Origin: Aquibacillus kalidii
GTDB taxonomy: Bacteria > Bacillota > Bacilli > Bacillales > Amphibacillaceae
Length of the DNA stretch: 64,000 nucleotides
Assembly (NCBI RefSeq): GCF_014280935.1
Contig: NZ_JACLZI010000061.1
Location: 124,001 to 188,000, forward strand
Reading direction: 5' to 3'
Under the pieces are notes generated by a model, which was not told where the DNA came from, made no database searches, and saw only the letters and a program-made list of their open reading frames with translations. This document shows positions 25,825-35,167 of this stretch, piece by piece; the stretch's first letter is position 1; every line of letters begins with the position of its first letter. Position numbers and translations under genes: made by a program.

Positions 25825-26979
25825 ATGTCTATTGAAGCACATGGGGGTATTCTTGTAAATCGTGAGCTTAAGGGTGCTGAAAGGGAGGAAGCTTTAGCGA
25901 AAGCTACAACCTTACCTTCTTTAACGATTTCTTCTTGGGCTGTTTCTGACTTAGAATTGATCGGAATTGGTGGGTTTAGTCCACTTACAGGGTTCTTAGG
26001 TAAAGCAGATTACGAAAGTGTTGTAGCTAATACACGTCTAGCTGATGGAACTATTTGGAGTGTGCCAATTACACTTTCCGTAACAACAGAAGAAGCAGAT
26101 AAATACCAAATTGGTGATGAAATTGCCCTTAAAGGCGAAGATAACGTTATTTATGGAACGCTTAAACTAGAAGAGAAGTACGCATATGATAAAGAGCTAG
26201 AGGCAAAGAAAGTTTATGGCACTACAGAAGAAGCGCATCCTGGTGTCAAAAAATTATATGAGCGTGGCGATGTTTACCTAGGTGGACCTATTACACTATT
26301 AAATCGTCCGGACCACAGTGATTTTGCTGATTTTTACATGGATCCTAGTGAAACGAGAAAAATGTTTGCGGACCTTGGTTGGAAAACGGTAGTTGGTTTC
26401 CAAACTCGAAACCCGGTTCACCGTGCACATGAATATATTCAAAAAAGTGCACTAGAAGCGGTAGATGGCTTGCTATTGAATCCACTTGTAGGAGAAACGA
26501 AATCGGATGATATCTCTGCAGAAGTGAGAATGGAAAGCTATCAAGTTATTCTTAAACACTACTACCCAGCAGACCGTACGAGACTAGTAATCTATCCCGC
26601 TGCAATGCGTTATGCAGGACCAAAAGAAGCGATCCTACATGCGATTGTTCGTAAAAACTACGGTTGTACACACTTTATTGTCGGACGTGATCATGCTGGT
26701 GTTGGTGACTACTATGGAACATATGAAGCACAAGATTTCATTAGTGAATTTGAAAGCGAACTAGGAATTCAAATCTTTAAGTTCGAGCATGCCTTTTTCT
26801 GCACAAAATGTGAGAACATGGGTACTGCTAAAACCTGTCCACATGATAAGGAAAACCATGTTCACTTAAGTGGTACAAAAGTTCGCGAAATGCTTCGTAA
26901 TGGTGAAAAGCCACCAAAACAGTTCTCTCGTCCAGAGGTTGCGGAAGTATTAATTAAAGGAATGGCCGTCAATAGCTAA
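25825..26979 (+). CDS. sat: Sulfate adenylyltransferase (ATP sulfurylase)
   Basis: This is a monomer-type ATP sulfurylase of 384 residues, which makes APS from ATP and sulfate. Its motifs are [13 protein letters not shown] (the HxxH-type nucleotide site), [17 protein letters not shown], and a C-terminal zinc-type group [22 protein letters not shown] precedes the ATG. The enzyme feeds cysC and cysH. A terminator follows, so the permease-cysC pair may be partly separate. Confidence 0.95.
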   Translation: MSIEAHGGILVNRELKGAEREEALAKATTLPSLTISSWAVSDLELIGIGGFSPLTGFLGKADYESVVANTRLADGTIWSVPITLSVTTEEADKYQIGDEIALKGEDNVIYGTLKLEEKYAYDKELEAKKVYGTTEEAHPGVKKLYERGDVYLGGPITLLNRPDHSDFADFYMDPSETRKMFADLGWKTVVGFQTRNPVHRAHEYIQKSALEAVDGLLLNPLVGETKSDDISAEVRMESYQVILKHYYPADRTRLVIYPAAMRYAGPKEAILHAIVRKNYGCTHFIVGRDHAGVGDYYGTYEAQDFISEFESELGIQIFKFEHAFFCTKCENMGTAKTCPHDKENHVHLSGTKVREMLRNGEKPPKQFSRPEVAEVLIKGMAVNS

Positions 26980-26999
26980 GTAATTGAAGTAGAACCTAT

Positions 27000-27051
27000 C
27001 CATGTTAGGAGAGTTGCGCTTATCGTAACAAACCTAGCATGGTTGTTTTTT
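27000..27051 (+). terminator. Rho-independent terminator after sat
   Basis: CCATGTTAGG and CCTAGCATGG form a 10-position stem with one mismatch and a long loop, followed by TTGTTTTTT. Confidence 0.75.
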
Positions 27052-27219
27052 ATCACAAACAGCTAACTGTTAAAAATGTTAGATGAATAAAACTTGTTAC
27101 TACCTCTAAATGAATAATTATCTGAAATATGTGAATTTAAGAGGGGAGTAAAAAGAAACTGAAACCGTAGATCTATAAAAGAGATCTTTATGCTTCAGGT
27201 CACAAGGGGGGATAACACC

Positions 27220-29016
27220 ATGTCATGGGAACTTATATTTACATTAGTAGTTGTTGTACTGATGATGGTTGCGTTAGTGAAAGAAATAACTCGACCTGCA
27301 ATCATAGTCTTTACTGCTTTAATTAGTTTTTTTGTTACAGGTATTTTAACAGCGGAGGAAGCTGTAGCAGGGTTCTCGAACCAAGGAATGTTAACTGTAG
27401 CGTTATTGTTTATTGTTGCAGGCGCTATTCAAAATAGTGGGCTTGTAGAGCGTGCGATCGCCTTCTTTTTAGGGAATGGAAAATCAGCTAAGCGTTCCTT
27501 GTTTAAATTTCTATTACCGATAACAGGAGCATCGGCCTTTTTAAACAATACACCGATTGTCGTGACACTAACGCCAATTGTTCGGAAGTGGTGTTCGGAC
27601 CATAATATCTCACCATCAAAATTCCTTATCCCCCTCTCCTATGCGTCCATACTGGGAGGTATCTTAACATTAATGGGTACATCAACTAATCTAGTTGTCC
27701 ATGGCATGATGTTAGATAGAGGTTTAGAGGGCTTCTCATTATTTACATTGGGGAAAGTTAGTATCCTTGCCAGTGTGCTTGGTCTCATTTACTTAGTGAC
27801 AATTGGTTACAAGCTGTTACCAAACCATAAGACTTTTGGTGAAACAATCGGAGATAAAAGTAAAGAGTATTTGGCTGAAATGATTGTAGAGGAATACTAT
27901 CCATACCTTAATAACCCACTAGTAAATAAAACGGTGGAAGAGGCAGGGTTAAGAAACCTTGAGGGTGTGTATTTGATTGCTATCATCCGTAATCATGAAA
28001 AAATATATCCTGTTAAAAATACAACGAAGATCAAAGTGAACGATCGCTTAATATTCACAGGCGTCATTTCTAAAATCGCTGAACTGAAAGATAAAAAAGG
28101 GTTAGAACTAAAAACCGGGACTACTCTAACATTAGATAAACTTCGTAACGGAAACGGGCAGCTCGTCGAGGTTGTGATTTCCCATCAATCCTCATTACTT
28201 CATAAAACAATTAAAGATACTCAGTTTAGAGGGAAGTATGATTCAGGTGTCGTAGCAGTCCATCGAAACAATGAGCGTATCCAAAGTAAAATAGGGGACA
28301 TTGTTTTAAAGCCAGGGGACACATTATTGTTGCTAGCTGGAGCGGATTTCCATGAACGTTCCGCTCAATCCAATGATTTTTATGTCGTAACACCGTTAGA
28401 TGACCACCCACTATTAGAAAAAATGAATCCAATGAAGGCCTGGTTAGCAGTAGGAACACTTATTGTGATGATCGCCTTAGTAAGCTTTAACCTATTACCA
28501 ATGTTCAAAGCGATGTGTATCACAGTTGTTTTATATATTTTGTTTAAAATTATTACACCAGATGAGGCAAGGCGAACGTTGCAGTTTGATGTTTTGTTGT
28601 TAATTGCAAGTGCCTTCGGTGTTGGGGAGGCCTTATTTAAAACTGGTGCAGCAGAGTGGTTAGCCAATCAACTAGTAGCATTATCGGAGCCGTTTGGTTT
28701 GTTAGGCGTTTTAGTATTTATCTATTTATTAACTGTATTATTTACAGAAGTGATTACGAATAATGCTGCTGCGGTACTAATGTTCCCAATTGCAGTGGAG
28801 GCAGCAAATCGCCTTAATCAAGATCCGATGGCTTTCTTAATATTGATAACGATAGGTGCTTCAGCTAGTTTCCTGTCTCCAATCGGTTATCAAACTAATT
28901 TAATTGTTTATGGTCCTGGAGGGTACAAATTTACCGATTATTTCAAGGTTGGATTACCATTAAGTGCGATTGTGATGGTAACAACCATAGGTATGATTTA
29001 TTGGACTTGGTTATAG
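27220..29016 (+). CDS. SLC13/DASS-family permease with RCK_C domains, likely sulfate importer
   Basis: This is a membrane carrier of 598 residues. Two repeated membrane halves (SNT motifs LNNTPIVVTLTPI near 115 and VITNNAAAVLMFPI near 520) flank a cytoplasmic insert with two TrkA-C/RCK_C domains (about 205-390; LEGVYLIAIIRN, DTLLLLAGADF). The family transports dicarboxylates or sulfate. Its place between sat and cysC makes sulfate the likely substrate, where B. subtilis uses the unrelated CysP. ATG 27220 follows AAGGGGGG. Confidence 0.85.
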   Translation: MSWELIFTLVVVVLMMVALVKEITRPAIIVFTALISFFVTGILTAEEAVAGFSNQGMLTVALLFIVAGAIQNSGLVERAIAFFLGNGKSAKRSLFKFLLPITGASAFLNNTPIVVTLTPIVRKWCSDHNISPSKFLIPLSYASILGGILTLMGTSTNLVVHGMMLDRGLEGFSLFTLGKVSILASVLGLIYLVTIGYKLLPNHKTFGETIGDKSKEYLAEMIVEEYYPYLNNPLVNKTVEEAGLRNLEGVYLIAIIRNHEKIYPVKNTTKIKVNDRLIFTGVISKIAELKDKKGLELKTGTTLTLDKLRNGNGQLVEVVISHQSSLLHKTIKDTQFRGKYDSGVVAVHRNNERIQSKIGDIVLKPGDTLLLLAGADFHERSAQSNDFYVVTPLDDHPLLEKMNPMKAWLAVGTLIVMIALVSFNLLPMFKAMCITVVLYILFKIITPDEARRTLQFDVLLLIASAFGVGEALFKTGAAEWLANQLVALSEPFGLLGVLVFIYLLTVLFTEVITNNAAAVLMFPIAVEAANRLNQDPMAFLILITIGASASFLSPIGYQTNLIVYGPGGYKFTDYFKVGLPLSAIVMVTTIGMIYWTWL

Positions 29017-29043
29017 TGTTTTAAAAATGAGGAGGGGTTTATT

Positions 29044-29643
29044 ATGAGTAAATCAACAAATATTGTATGGCATGATTCCAAAGTAATGAAAGAAGATAGA
29101 CAAAAGCTAAATAAGCATAAAAGTGCTGTGTTGTGGTTCACAGGATTGTCTGGATCGGGAAAATCAACTATTTCTGTTGAGTTGGAAAAAAAGTTACATG
29201 AGCTTGGAGTGCATACGTATCGGCTGGATGGAGATAACGTCCGACATGGATTAAACAATAATCTAGGATTTAGCCCTGAAGATCGTACAGAAAATATCCG
29301 ACGTATTGGAGAGGTGTCTAAGTTAATGGCTGATGCTGGTTTAGTTACATTAACAGCCTTCATTTCGCCTTACCGAGAGGACCGTGACAATGTACGCGCT
29401 ATATTGGATGAAGATGAATTTGTTGAAGTGTACGTGAAATGTAGTGTAGAAGCATGCGAAGAGCGTGATCCAAAGGGATTATACAAAAAAGCACGTGCAG
29501 GAGAAATTAAAGGGTTCACTGGAATAGACGCACCATACGAAGAACCAATTAACCCAGAGGTTACCGTCGAAACAGACAAACAAACACTAGAAGAATCCGT
29601 AGACACAATCGTAACCTACCTAAAAGAAAAAGGTTACCTGTAA
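29044..29643 (+). CDS. cysC: Adenylylsulfate kinase CysC
   Basis: This is an APS kinase of 199 residues, which phosphorylates APS to PAPS. Walker A is GLSGSGKST near residue 37, followed by [29 protein letters not shown] and [22 protein letters not shown] precedes the ATG, 27 bp after the permease gene. The PAPS product and the CysQ phosphatase at the window start imply a PAPS-using step. Confidence 0.95.
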   Translation: MSKSTNIVWHDSKVMKEDRQKLNKHKSAVLWFTGLSGSGKSTISVELEKKLHELGVHTYRLDGDNVRHGLNNNLGFSPEDRTENIRRIGEVSKLMADAGLVTLTAFISPYREDRDNVRAILDEDEFVEVYVKCSVEACEERDPKGLYKKARAGEIKGFTGIDAPYEEPINPEVTVETDKQTLEESVDTIVTYLKEKGYL

Positions 29644-29650
29644 AACATGC

Positions 29651-29690
29651 AAAAACCGGGTGGTGCCTGTCACCACCCGGTTTTTGTCGT
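29651..29690 (+). terminator. Dispersed repeat copy 9 forming a perfect terminator hairpin
   Basis: AAAAACCGGGTGGTG (29651-29665), loop CCTGT and CACCACCCGGTTTTT (29671-29685) make a 15-bp perfect stem ending in T5 on one side and A5 on the other. It lies 8 bp after cysC and before the convergent SET-domain gene, so it can terminate transcription from both sides. The repeat core starts at 29662. Confidence 0.9.
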
Positions 29691-29710
29691 TTTTTGTAAA
29701 GTGCTGGATA

Positions 29711-30106
29711 TTAGTTTGTTTCTTCTTCCTCGTCCATGTTGAACCAAAGTGGATCGTTATTATCAACTTCACCGTTATAGTTAATAAAAATTTCACTACC
29801 AGCTTCGATATCCTTGAATGCATAAAAATCAAAGGTGTGGTTTGGGAAATTAATGTCATACTCTGCATTAGGTTCATAAGAATGGTTGAACAGCATGCCG
29901 TACCCTAAAAGAATGGCCGTATGATTTTTACCATACTCAAATGCATAATCCTCAAGCAATGTTTTTTCAATATGTTTATGTTGATCGTTCGGATATGCAA
30001 TAACAGGGGCTTGGTGGAAAAGCACTCCTTTTTTAATATCTTGTGTTGCAAAAACGCCTCTATTAAATTCCCCATCGCTTACTTTTGAAGTTTTGATTTC
30101 AATCAT
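29711..30106 (-). CDS. Small SET-domain protein
   Basis: This protein of 131 residues is almost entirely a SET domain. The N-terminal part has RGVFATQDIKKGVLF, the cofactor-binding signature is FNHSYEPNAEY (NHSxxPN type), and the C-terminal motif is DIEAGSEIFINYNG. SET proteins transfer methyl groups from SAM to lysine. Small bacterial versions are known, but their targets are mostly uncharacterised. ATG 30106 is preferred: AGGTGAG precedes it and overlaps an upstream GTG. It is convergent with cysC and monocistronic. The post-SET cysteines are missing. Confidence 0.85.
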   Translation of the reverse strand: MIEIKTSKVSDGEFNRGVFATQDIKKGVLFHQAPVIAYPNDQHKHIEKTLLEDYAFEYGKNHTAILLGYGMLFNHSYEPNAEYDINFPNHTFDFYAFKDIEAGSEIFINYNGEVDNNDPLWFNMDEEEETN

Positions 30107-30267
30107 GAGTCTCACCTGCGATTTCTATATATTTTCTACCTTTTCTAAGATTGACAGTAAATACTTATGAAAGCAACTAATAATACTTATTTCAGAAATA
30201 CATCTATCATTATTATTTCAATTTTCACAGATGGCATTCATCTGTGAAATGAAAGTTAGTTTTAAAT

Positions 30268-30310
30268 AAAATAAAAACAGCTTCACATCAAGTATCTAGT
30301 GAAGCTGTTT
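30268..30310 (-). terminator. Rho-independent terminator of the CstA-type gene
   Basis: Read leftward, AACAGCTTCAC and GTGAAGCTGTT form an 11-bp stem followed by TTTTATTTTATTT. Confidence 0.9.
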
Positions 30311-30327
30311 CAACAATATCCCTATTT

Positions 30328-31779
30328 CTAAGCAACATGATTCCAATTTGAGATGTCTTCTTCCAAAGGAATCTTATTATCACGTGACTTCTTCGCTGCA
30401 TAGAAGAATAACACAATGAGAATGACTGAAATAATAGTAGCCCCTATATACGAAGTACTTAACGCCAAACCGAATCCTATCTGTGCATTTAAAATGTAGG
30501 TCATCGTTGCCATTAACATAAAGCACCCAGGGATTAAGGATATCCAATAATTCTTTTTCGCTACATACAAGTACATCGCTCCAACAAATAGCGCAATGAC
30601 TGCAGTTGATTGGTTAGCCCAAGAGAAGTAGCGCCATAGTAAGGTGAAATCAATTTTTGTTAAAGCAAAGGATATTACAAATAATGGCAAGGCGATCCAT
30701 AAACGATTGATTACTTTCTTTTGAGAATAGTTGAAGTAATCTGCAATGATCATACGCGCGCTTCTAAATGCTGTATCGCCAGATGTGATTGGTAAAATGA
30801 TAACACCTAGAACAGCGAGTGTTCCACCGATTGCTCCTAACATAAGGGTAGAAGCTTCACTTACAATTGCTGCTGGGCCACCATCGGCAAGCAGTTGATT
30901 AAGACCTGTAGATCCGTCAAAAAGACTCATTGCTGCTGCAGCCCAGATCATCGCAATTACACCTTCTGCAATCATCATTCCGTAAAAAATTCGACGGCCT
31001 TGTTTCTCACTTTGAGTTGTTCTAGAAATGATTGGTGTTTGTGTTGCGTGAAAACCGGATAAGGCACCACAAGAAATCGTTAAGAATAATAGTGGGAATA
31101 TAGGTGCGTTATCTGGATGGAAGTTTGATAATGATATTTCTGGAATTGGAGCACCAGTAATGACAAGGCCAGCACCAACTCCTAGTGCACTAATCAACAA
31201 CAACCCACCAAAAATAGGGTAGAAGCGACCAATGATTTTATCAATCGGTAGCAAGGTCGCTAGAAGGTAATAAATAAAGATAGCACCAATAATTAAGCCC
31301 ATAGTTGCCCATCCACTCATCATATTGTGCAGTAGACCAGCAGGGGCAGTTACGAAAACAGTGCCGACTAGTAATAAAAGCAATACAGAGAAAGCATTAA
31401 CAATATGTTTCATTATTTTCCCTAAAAATTTACCTGCAAGCTCTGGAAGGTGTGCGCCTCTGTTTCTAATCGAAATCATACCAGTCAAGTAGTCGTGAAC
31501 TGCACCAGCGAAGATACAGCCGAATACGATCCATAAGAATGCTACTGGACCATAAAGCGCTCCCATTATTGGACCGAATATAGGCCCTACCCCAGCAATA
31601 TTTAAGAGCTGAATCAAAGCATTTTTTGGAGAATTCATTGGTAAATAATCTACCCCATCCTGATGCGTAAACGCAGGTGTCGCTCTTTTATCCTTTACAC
31701 CAAAGACCTTTTCAACAAATTTACCGTACGTAAAATAACCAATTAGTAATAGTGCAATACCACCTAGAAAAGTGTACAT
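30328..31779 (-). CDS. CstA-family carbon-starvation carrier (peptide/pyruvate transporter)
   Basis: This is a polytopic membrane protein of 483 residues with CstA signatures (IAGVGPIFGPIMGALYGPVA, VFGCIFAGAVHDYLTGMIS, SCGALSGFHATQTPI, LPITSGDTAFRSARM). It is the shorter, single-domain type without the long C-terminal CstA extension. Family members include E. coli BtsT (pyruvate/H+) and CstA. A LytS/LytR-type two-component system is encoded upstream on the same strand, matching the BtsSR-btsT arrangement. ATG 31779 follows AAGGGGG. Pyruvate is the likely substrate by context. Confidence 0.85.
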   Translation of the reverse strand: MYTFLGGIALLLIGYFTYGKFVEKVFGVKDKRATPAFTHQDGVDYLPMNSPKNALIQLLNIAGVGPIFGPIMGALYGPVAFLWIVFGCIFAGAVHDYLTGMISIRNRGAHLPELAGKFLGKIMKHIVNAFSVLLLLLVGTVFVTAPAGLLHNMMSGWATMGLIIGAIFIYYLLATLLPIDKIIGRFYPIFGGLLLISALGVGAGLVITGAPIPEISLSNFHPDNAPIFPLLFLTISCGALSGFHATQTPIISRTTQSEKQGRRIFYGMMIAEGVIAMIWAAAAMSLFDGSTGLNQLLADGGPAAIVSEASTLMLGAIGGTLAVLGVIILPITSGDTAFRSARMIIADYFNYSQKKVINRLWIALPLFVISFALTKIDFTLLWRYFSWANQSTAVIALFVGAMYLYVAKKNYWISLIPGCFMLMATMTYILNAQIGFGLALSTSYIGATIISVILIVLFFYAAKKSRDNKIPLEEDISNWNHVA

Positions 31780-31930
31780 TATGGTTAACCCCCTTATTTG
31801 ATGTAACCGCATACAAAAATTATATGTCTGCTTGTTACAAAAATGTGAAGTATAGGATTATCATGTTGAAATTGTCGGTCAAGATGCATGGATTAGCAGG
31901 TGAAATGCATGACTTGGTAAGGAAGGAATC

Positions 31931-32662
31931 TTACAGTTCAAGCACTTCCCTTAGCCCCCTAACATAGTTCCTACTAACAGCTAGGACATCAGCACAACCC
32001 TTCAGCTCTAACTGGTATGCCCCATTAAACCAAGGACTTAGCTTTGAAACATAGTCGAGATTTACTAAATAACTTTTATGTATTCGGAAAAAGGGGTATG
32101 GCTTCAGGCGATGTTCAAACTCCTTTAATGTTGTTTTTGTTTCGAATGAACGGGACATACCTCTTATTTTTGTGATTTTTTCTTCCCGGCATATATACAA
32201 AATCTCATCAGGATGGATATATAATATTTCTCCTTTAAAGTCGATAGCTAGTTTAGCTGCAGTTCTAATAGATTCGTGCTCTGTATGTGGTAAGTATCGT
32301 TTCTCAATCCGTTCAATCGTTTCCTGTAAACGTTCCTCATCATAAGGTTTCAGTAGATAATCTACAGCCTCAAAACGAAATGCTTCAGCAGCGAATTCGG
32401 GATGTGCAGTAGCAAAAATAATAGAGGGAGTGCTTTTTAATTCTAGTAAACTTTTGGCTACTTCCATGCCATTGACTTTAGGCATTTCGATATCAAGAAA
32501 AATCACATCAGGTTGGTGTTTGATTGCTTGTAGAATGGCAGCTTCGCCAGAATCCGCCTCACCAATAACCTGTATAGAATCAAAAGCGCTTAATAAGTGC
32601 TTAAGCTCATCTCTTGCATACCGTTCATCATCTACAATTAACGTTCTTATTGTGTTAGTCAT
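31931..32662 (-). CDS. LytTR-family response regulator
   Basis: This response regulator of 243 residues has a receiver domain (LIVDDERYARDEL; phospho-acceptor Asp in VIFLDIEMPKVNG; residues 5-120) and a LytTR DNA-binding domain (KGEILYIHPDEILYIC, FRIHKSYLVNLDYVSKL; about 140-243). ATG 32662 has GGAGGG upstream and overlaps the kinase stop by eight bases, so the two are coupled. It is homologous to LytR/YehT/BtsR regulators. The neighbouring CstA-type gene is the likely target. Confidence 0.9.
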   Translation of the reverse strand: MTNTIRTLIVDDERYARDELKHLLSAFDSIQVIGEADSGEAAILQAIKHQPDVIFLDIEMPKVNGMEVAKSLLELKSTPSIIFATAHPEFAAEAFRFEAVDYLLKPYDEERLQETIERIEKRYLPHTEHESIRTAAKLAIDFKGEILYIHPDEILYICREEKITKIRGMSRSFETKTTLKEFEHRLKPYPFFRIHKSYLVNLDYVSKLSPWFNGAYQLELKGCADVLAVSRNYVRGLREVLEL

Positions 32663-34397
32663 TGGTTTTCCCTCCATTAGGTACTAGAAAAGTAATCTGT
32701 GTTCCTTTTTGTGGTTGACTATCGATTCTTAGAACTGCATTTTCACCAAAGGTAAGACGTAACCGTCGATTTACATTGTAGAGACCTAGACCGGATCCTG
32801 TTTTAGATTGGAGTGGTTTTTGACCTAAATCGATTAGCCGTTTGGACTCAATCCCATCACCGTTGTCCTCTACTTTGACTTCAACACTAGTACCTAGCAT
32901 CTTGATCGAGATGTGTATGATACAATCACGTTCCATATTTCTAATCCCATGTTTGACCGCATTTTCCACGAGAGGCTGTAACGTTAGTGGGGGTACTTGC
33001 GTTGTCATGACACTCTCATCAATATCATATAAAACAGTCAGTTTATCAACAAAACGTGCTTCTTCGATCGTTAAGTATGCTTTTGTATGGTTCAACTCTT
33101 GTTGAAGGGAGGTCATATTCGTAGTTGTGCCGGATAAATTTTGTCTTAAAAATTGAGATAATGATAGTAGTAATTTGCGAGCCTTTACTGGATCTATTCG
33201 GATTAATGATACGATTGTGTTTAATGAATTAAAAAGAAAATGTGGACTAATTTGTGCTTGGAGTGCCTTGATTTCGGCCTCTTTTGCTAATTGGTATGCC
33301 CGATCTGCCTCGGCAACTTCTAGTTGGTTACTTAACAATACACTTAATCCTGTAATCATTTCTAAATTAACACTAGATATCTCCTTTTCCGATTTAAAAT
33401 AAAATTTGAGACTACCGATTGTTTTTCCTCGTTGTTTTAAGGGGGCGATAACAGCAGCACCTAAAGGACAATCTTTTTGTACACAGTGAATCGATTTGCC
33501 GTCAGCAACAATCATTTCGCCACGTTCCATTACTTCTCTTGTACTGTCTGTTTGCAGGGGGCTACCTGCGCGGTGGTGGTCATCTGCTAAGCCCACATGC
33601 GCCAATATATTGGTCTTATTTGTGATGGCGACTGCACTTGCATGCATTTCTTTGTATAGAATTTTGCAAACGGAAAGCGCAGAGGCATTCGTAATCCCTT
33701 TCCTTAGGTAGTGGATCGTTTGATCGGCAATTCGTAATGTTTCTCTTGCTTGAAGAGCACTAGTTTTCTCTTTTTCTTTAACAACATTATTTATAATCAG
33801 AAGAAATAATGCCGAACCAACTCCATTTGCGACAATCATTGGAATACCAATGTTCTCTACAAGGTTAACTGCGTTGCCAAATGGTTTGGCGACGACTAGG
33901 ATAAGTATCATTTGCACTGATTCAGCAAGTGCGCCAACCGAAAATGCTACTCCTAGATTCAGTCTTTTTGACCTGCGATGGAATGCGCCAGCAATTATCC
34001 CTGAAAGGATAGCTGCTAATCCACAGGAAAGTCCAGTAAATCCGCCAAGTGTGAAGCGGTGAACACCGGCAATCAAGCCAGCTCCAATCCCCATTCTGTA
34101 ACCGCCAAGGAGACCTGCTAGGACGACACCAATAACGCGAGAATTAACAATCGCTTCTTCTGAGGTCAAGTTCATGACAAGTCGATCGAAACTGTTCGTT
34201 TCTGTGTTAAGCGTAACTCCGAGATAGGTTCCGATAATACCGAACACACCGAAGAAGAGAGTGGCAATCAACTGCTGTTTTTTACCGAGCTTCTCATGGG
34301 AGATTAAGTCTTGAAAAAATTGAAAACGAGTTAATACAAATGCGATGGTAACGATGACGCCTAAGCGTTCTAGCATGGTCAATAATAAAACAAACAA
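32655..34397 (-). CDS. LytS/BtsS-type sensor histidine kinase
   Basis: This kinase has 580 residues from TTG 34397. It has a 5TM-5TMR_LYT membrane domain (residues 1-200), a GAF domain (about 220-360, with CVQKDCPLG), the His_kinase motif ALQAQISPHFLFNSLNTIV, and an HATPase (ENAVKHGIRN, GSGLGLYNVNRRL). In the membrane domain two Arg (87 and 114) and a Cys (125) have the same spacing as Arg72, Arg99 and Cys110, which I recall as the pyruvate-site residues of E. coli BtsS; the fourth (Ser113) is Ala here. TTG 34397 gives an N-terminus like LytS and has GGAG eleven bases upstream; TTG 34421 is an alternative. Confidence 0.85.
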   Translation of the reverse strand: MFVLLLTMLERLGVIVTIAFVLTRFQFFQDLISHEKLGKKQQLIATLFFGVFGIIGTYLGVTLNTETNSFDRLVMNLTSEEAIVNSRVIGVVLAGLLGGYRMGIGAGLIAGVHRFTLGGFTGLSCGLAAILSGIIAGAFHRRSKRLNLGVAFSVGALAESVQMILILVVAKPFGNAVNLVENIGIPMIVANGVGSALFLLIINNVVKEKEKTSALQARETLRIADQTIHYLRKGITNASALSVCKILYKEMHASAVAITNKTNILAHVGLADDHHRAGSPLQTDSTREVMERGEMIVADGKSIHCVQKDCPLGAAVIAPLKQRGKTIGSLKFYFKSEKEISSVNLEMITGLSVLLSNQLEVAEADRAYQLAKEAEIKALQAQISPHFLFNSLNTIVSLIRIDPVKARKLLLSLSQFLRQNLSGTTTNMTSLQQELNHTKAYLTIEEARFVDKLTVLYDIDESVMTTQVPPLTLQPLVENAVKHGIRNMERDCIIHISIKMLGTSVEVKVEDNGDGIESKRLIDLGQKPLQSKTGSGLGLYNVNRRLRLTFGENAVLRIDSQPQKGTQITFLVPNGGKTND

Positions 34398-34439
34398 GGA
34401 AACTACATCTCCTTCGCCCAAGAGGCTATCTCGAAAACC

Positions 34440-34928
34440 CTAGTCATACGAGAATCCTAGTTCTTTAGCCTTCTTCTCTGGAATAACGACTGGATGAAAA
34501 CCACCCAACTCGATAATATGAATTTGGTCATCCATTTTAATTTTGAAAAAGTCTTCGTCATGGGTACCGTATATCTCTTGGACATTACGGTCTTTATAGT
34601 ATTTGATAATATCCTTGCGAGCTTGTTCTGGTACAGGGTATTGTTTATTCTCAGTAGCATTAATTTTGGTTGAGTTCTCTGTTTTAACCCTTTGTTTCCC
34701 CTGATTGTATATTGCTTGTAATAGTATAATAACTTCCGAGAATGCCATGAAAATGATCCCACTGATAATACCTGTAGCAAATATGGACCAACCAACTATT
34801 TCTTGTAAAGCTTCCAGGTCATAAAATAATTGATTAGTCCCAACAATAAATCCTAAAAAAGCACCAATTAACATAAAAACAACACCCAAAACAAACATAA
34901 CAAACGAAACCCGATTCCTAACCTCCAT
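34440..34928 (-). CDS. Small two-helix membrane protein, unknown function
   Basis: This protein of 162 residues has two N-terminal membrane helices (VMFVLGVVFMLIGAFLGFIV and WSIFATGIISGIIFMAF) and a cytoplasmic C-terminal domain (EIYGTHDEDFFKIKMDDQIH, GGFHPVVIPEKKAKELG). I do not recognise the family. ATG 34928 follows GGAGGTG; the longer frame begins inside a repeat and is rejected. It lies just upstream of the LytS-type kinase gene on the same strand and may be cotranscribed. Confidence 0.65.
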   Translation of the reverse strand: MEVRNRVSFVMFVLGVVFMLIGAFLGFIVGTNQLFYDLEALQEIVGWSIFATGIISGIIFMAFSEVIILLQAIYNQGKQRVKTENSTKINATENKQYPVPEQARKDIIKYYKDRNVQEIYGTHDEDFFKIKMDDQIHIIELGGFHPVVIPEKKAKELGFSYD

Positions 34929-34964
34929 AAAAACACCTCCATAACCATTGTATAGTGGAGGAGT

Positions 34965-34994
34965 GGTGCCTGTCACCACCCGGTTTTTGTCGAA
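34965..34994 (+). repeat. Dispersed repeat copy 10
   Basis: GGTGCCTGTCACCACCCG with tail GTTTTTGTCGAA, extended on the left to GTGGTG. It lies upstream of the minus-strand membrane protein gene. Confidence 0.95.
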
Positions 34995-35046
34995 TGCTAG
35001 GAGTTTTATATTTTCATTTATCTGTTAACATCAGGGGTGGAAATAA

Positions 35047-35088
35047 AAAAAACGACTCTCATCCTATAGTGGATTTGAGTCGTTTTTT
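35047..35088. terminator. Bidirectional terminator-like hairpin
   Basis: AAAAAACGACTC and GAGTCGTTTTTT form a 12-bp perfect stem. It lies beyond the 3' end of the lyase gene on the minus strand. Confidence 0.85.
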
Positions 35089-35167
35089 ATATCTCGCTCT
35101 TAATATAGTACTAATATTTTCTTTTCTTTTATCCTGTGATGAGAGTCCTACTAAAATTAACCTCCGT

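Noticed and set aside
28380-28667. 95-codon minus-strand frame in the sulfate carrier
   Set aside because: It is a shadow of the carrier's membrane-rich coding sequence.
34929-34979. Longer start for the small membrane protein
   Set aside because: It also begins within a repeat copy. The ATG at 34928 follows GGAGGTG.
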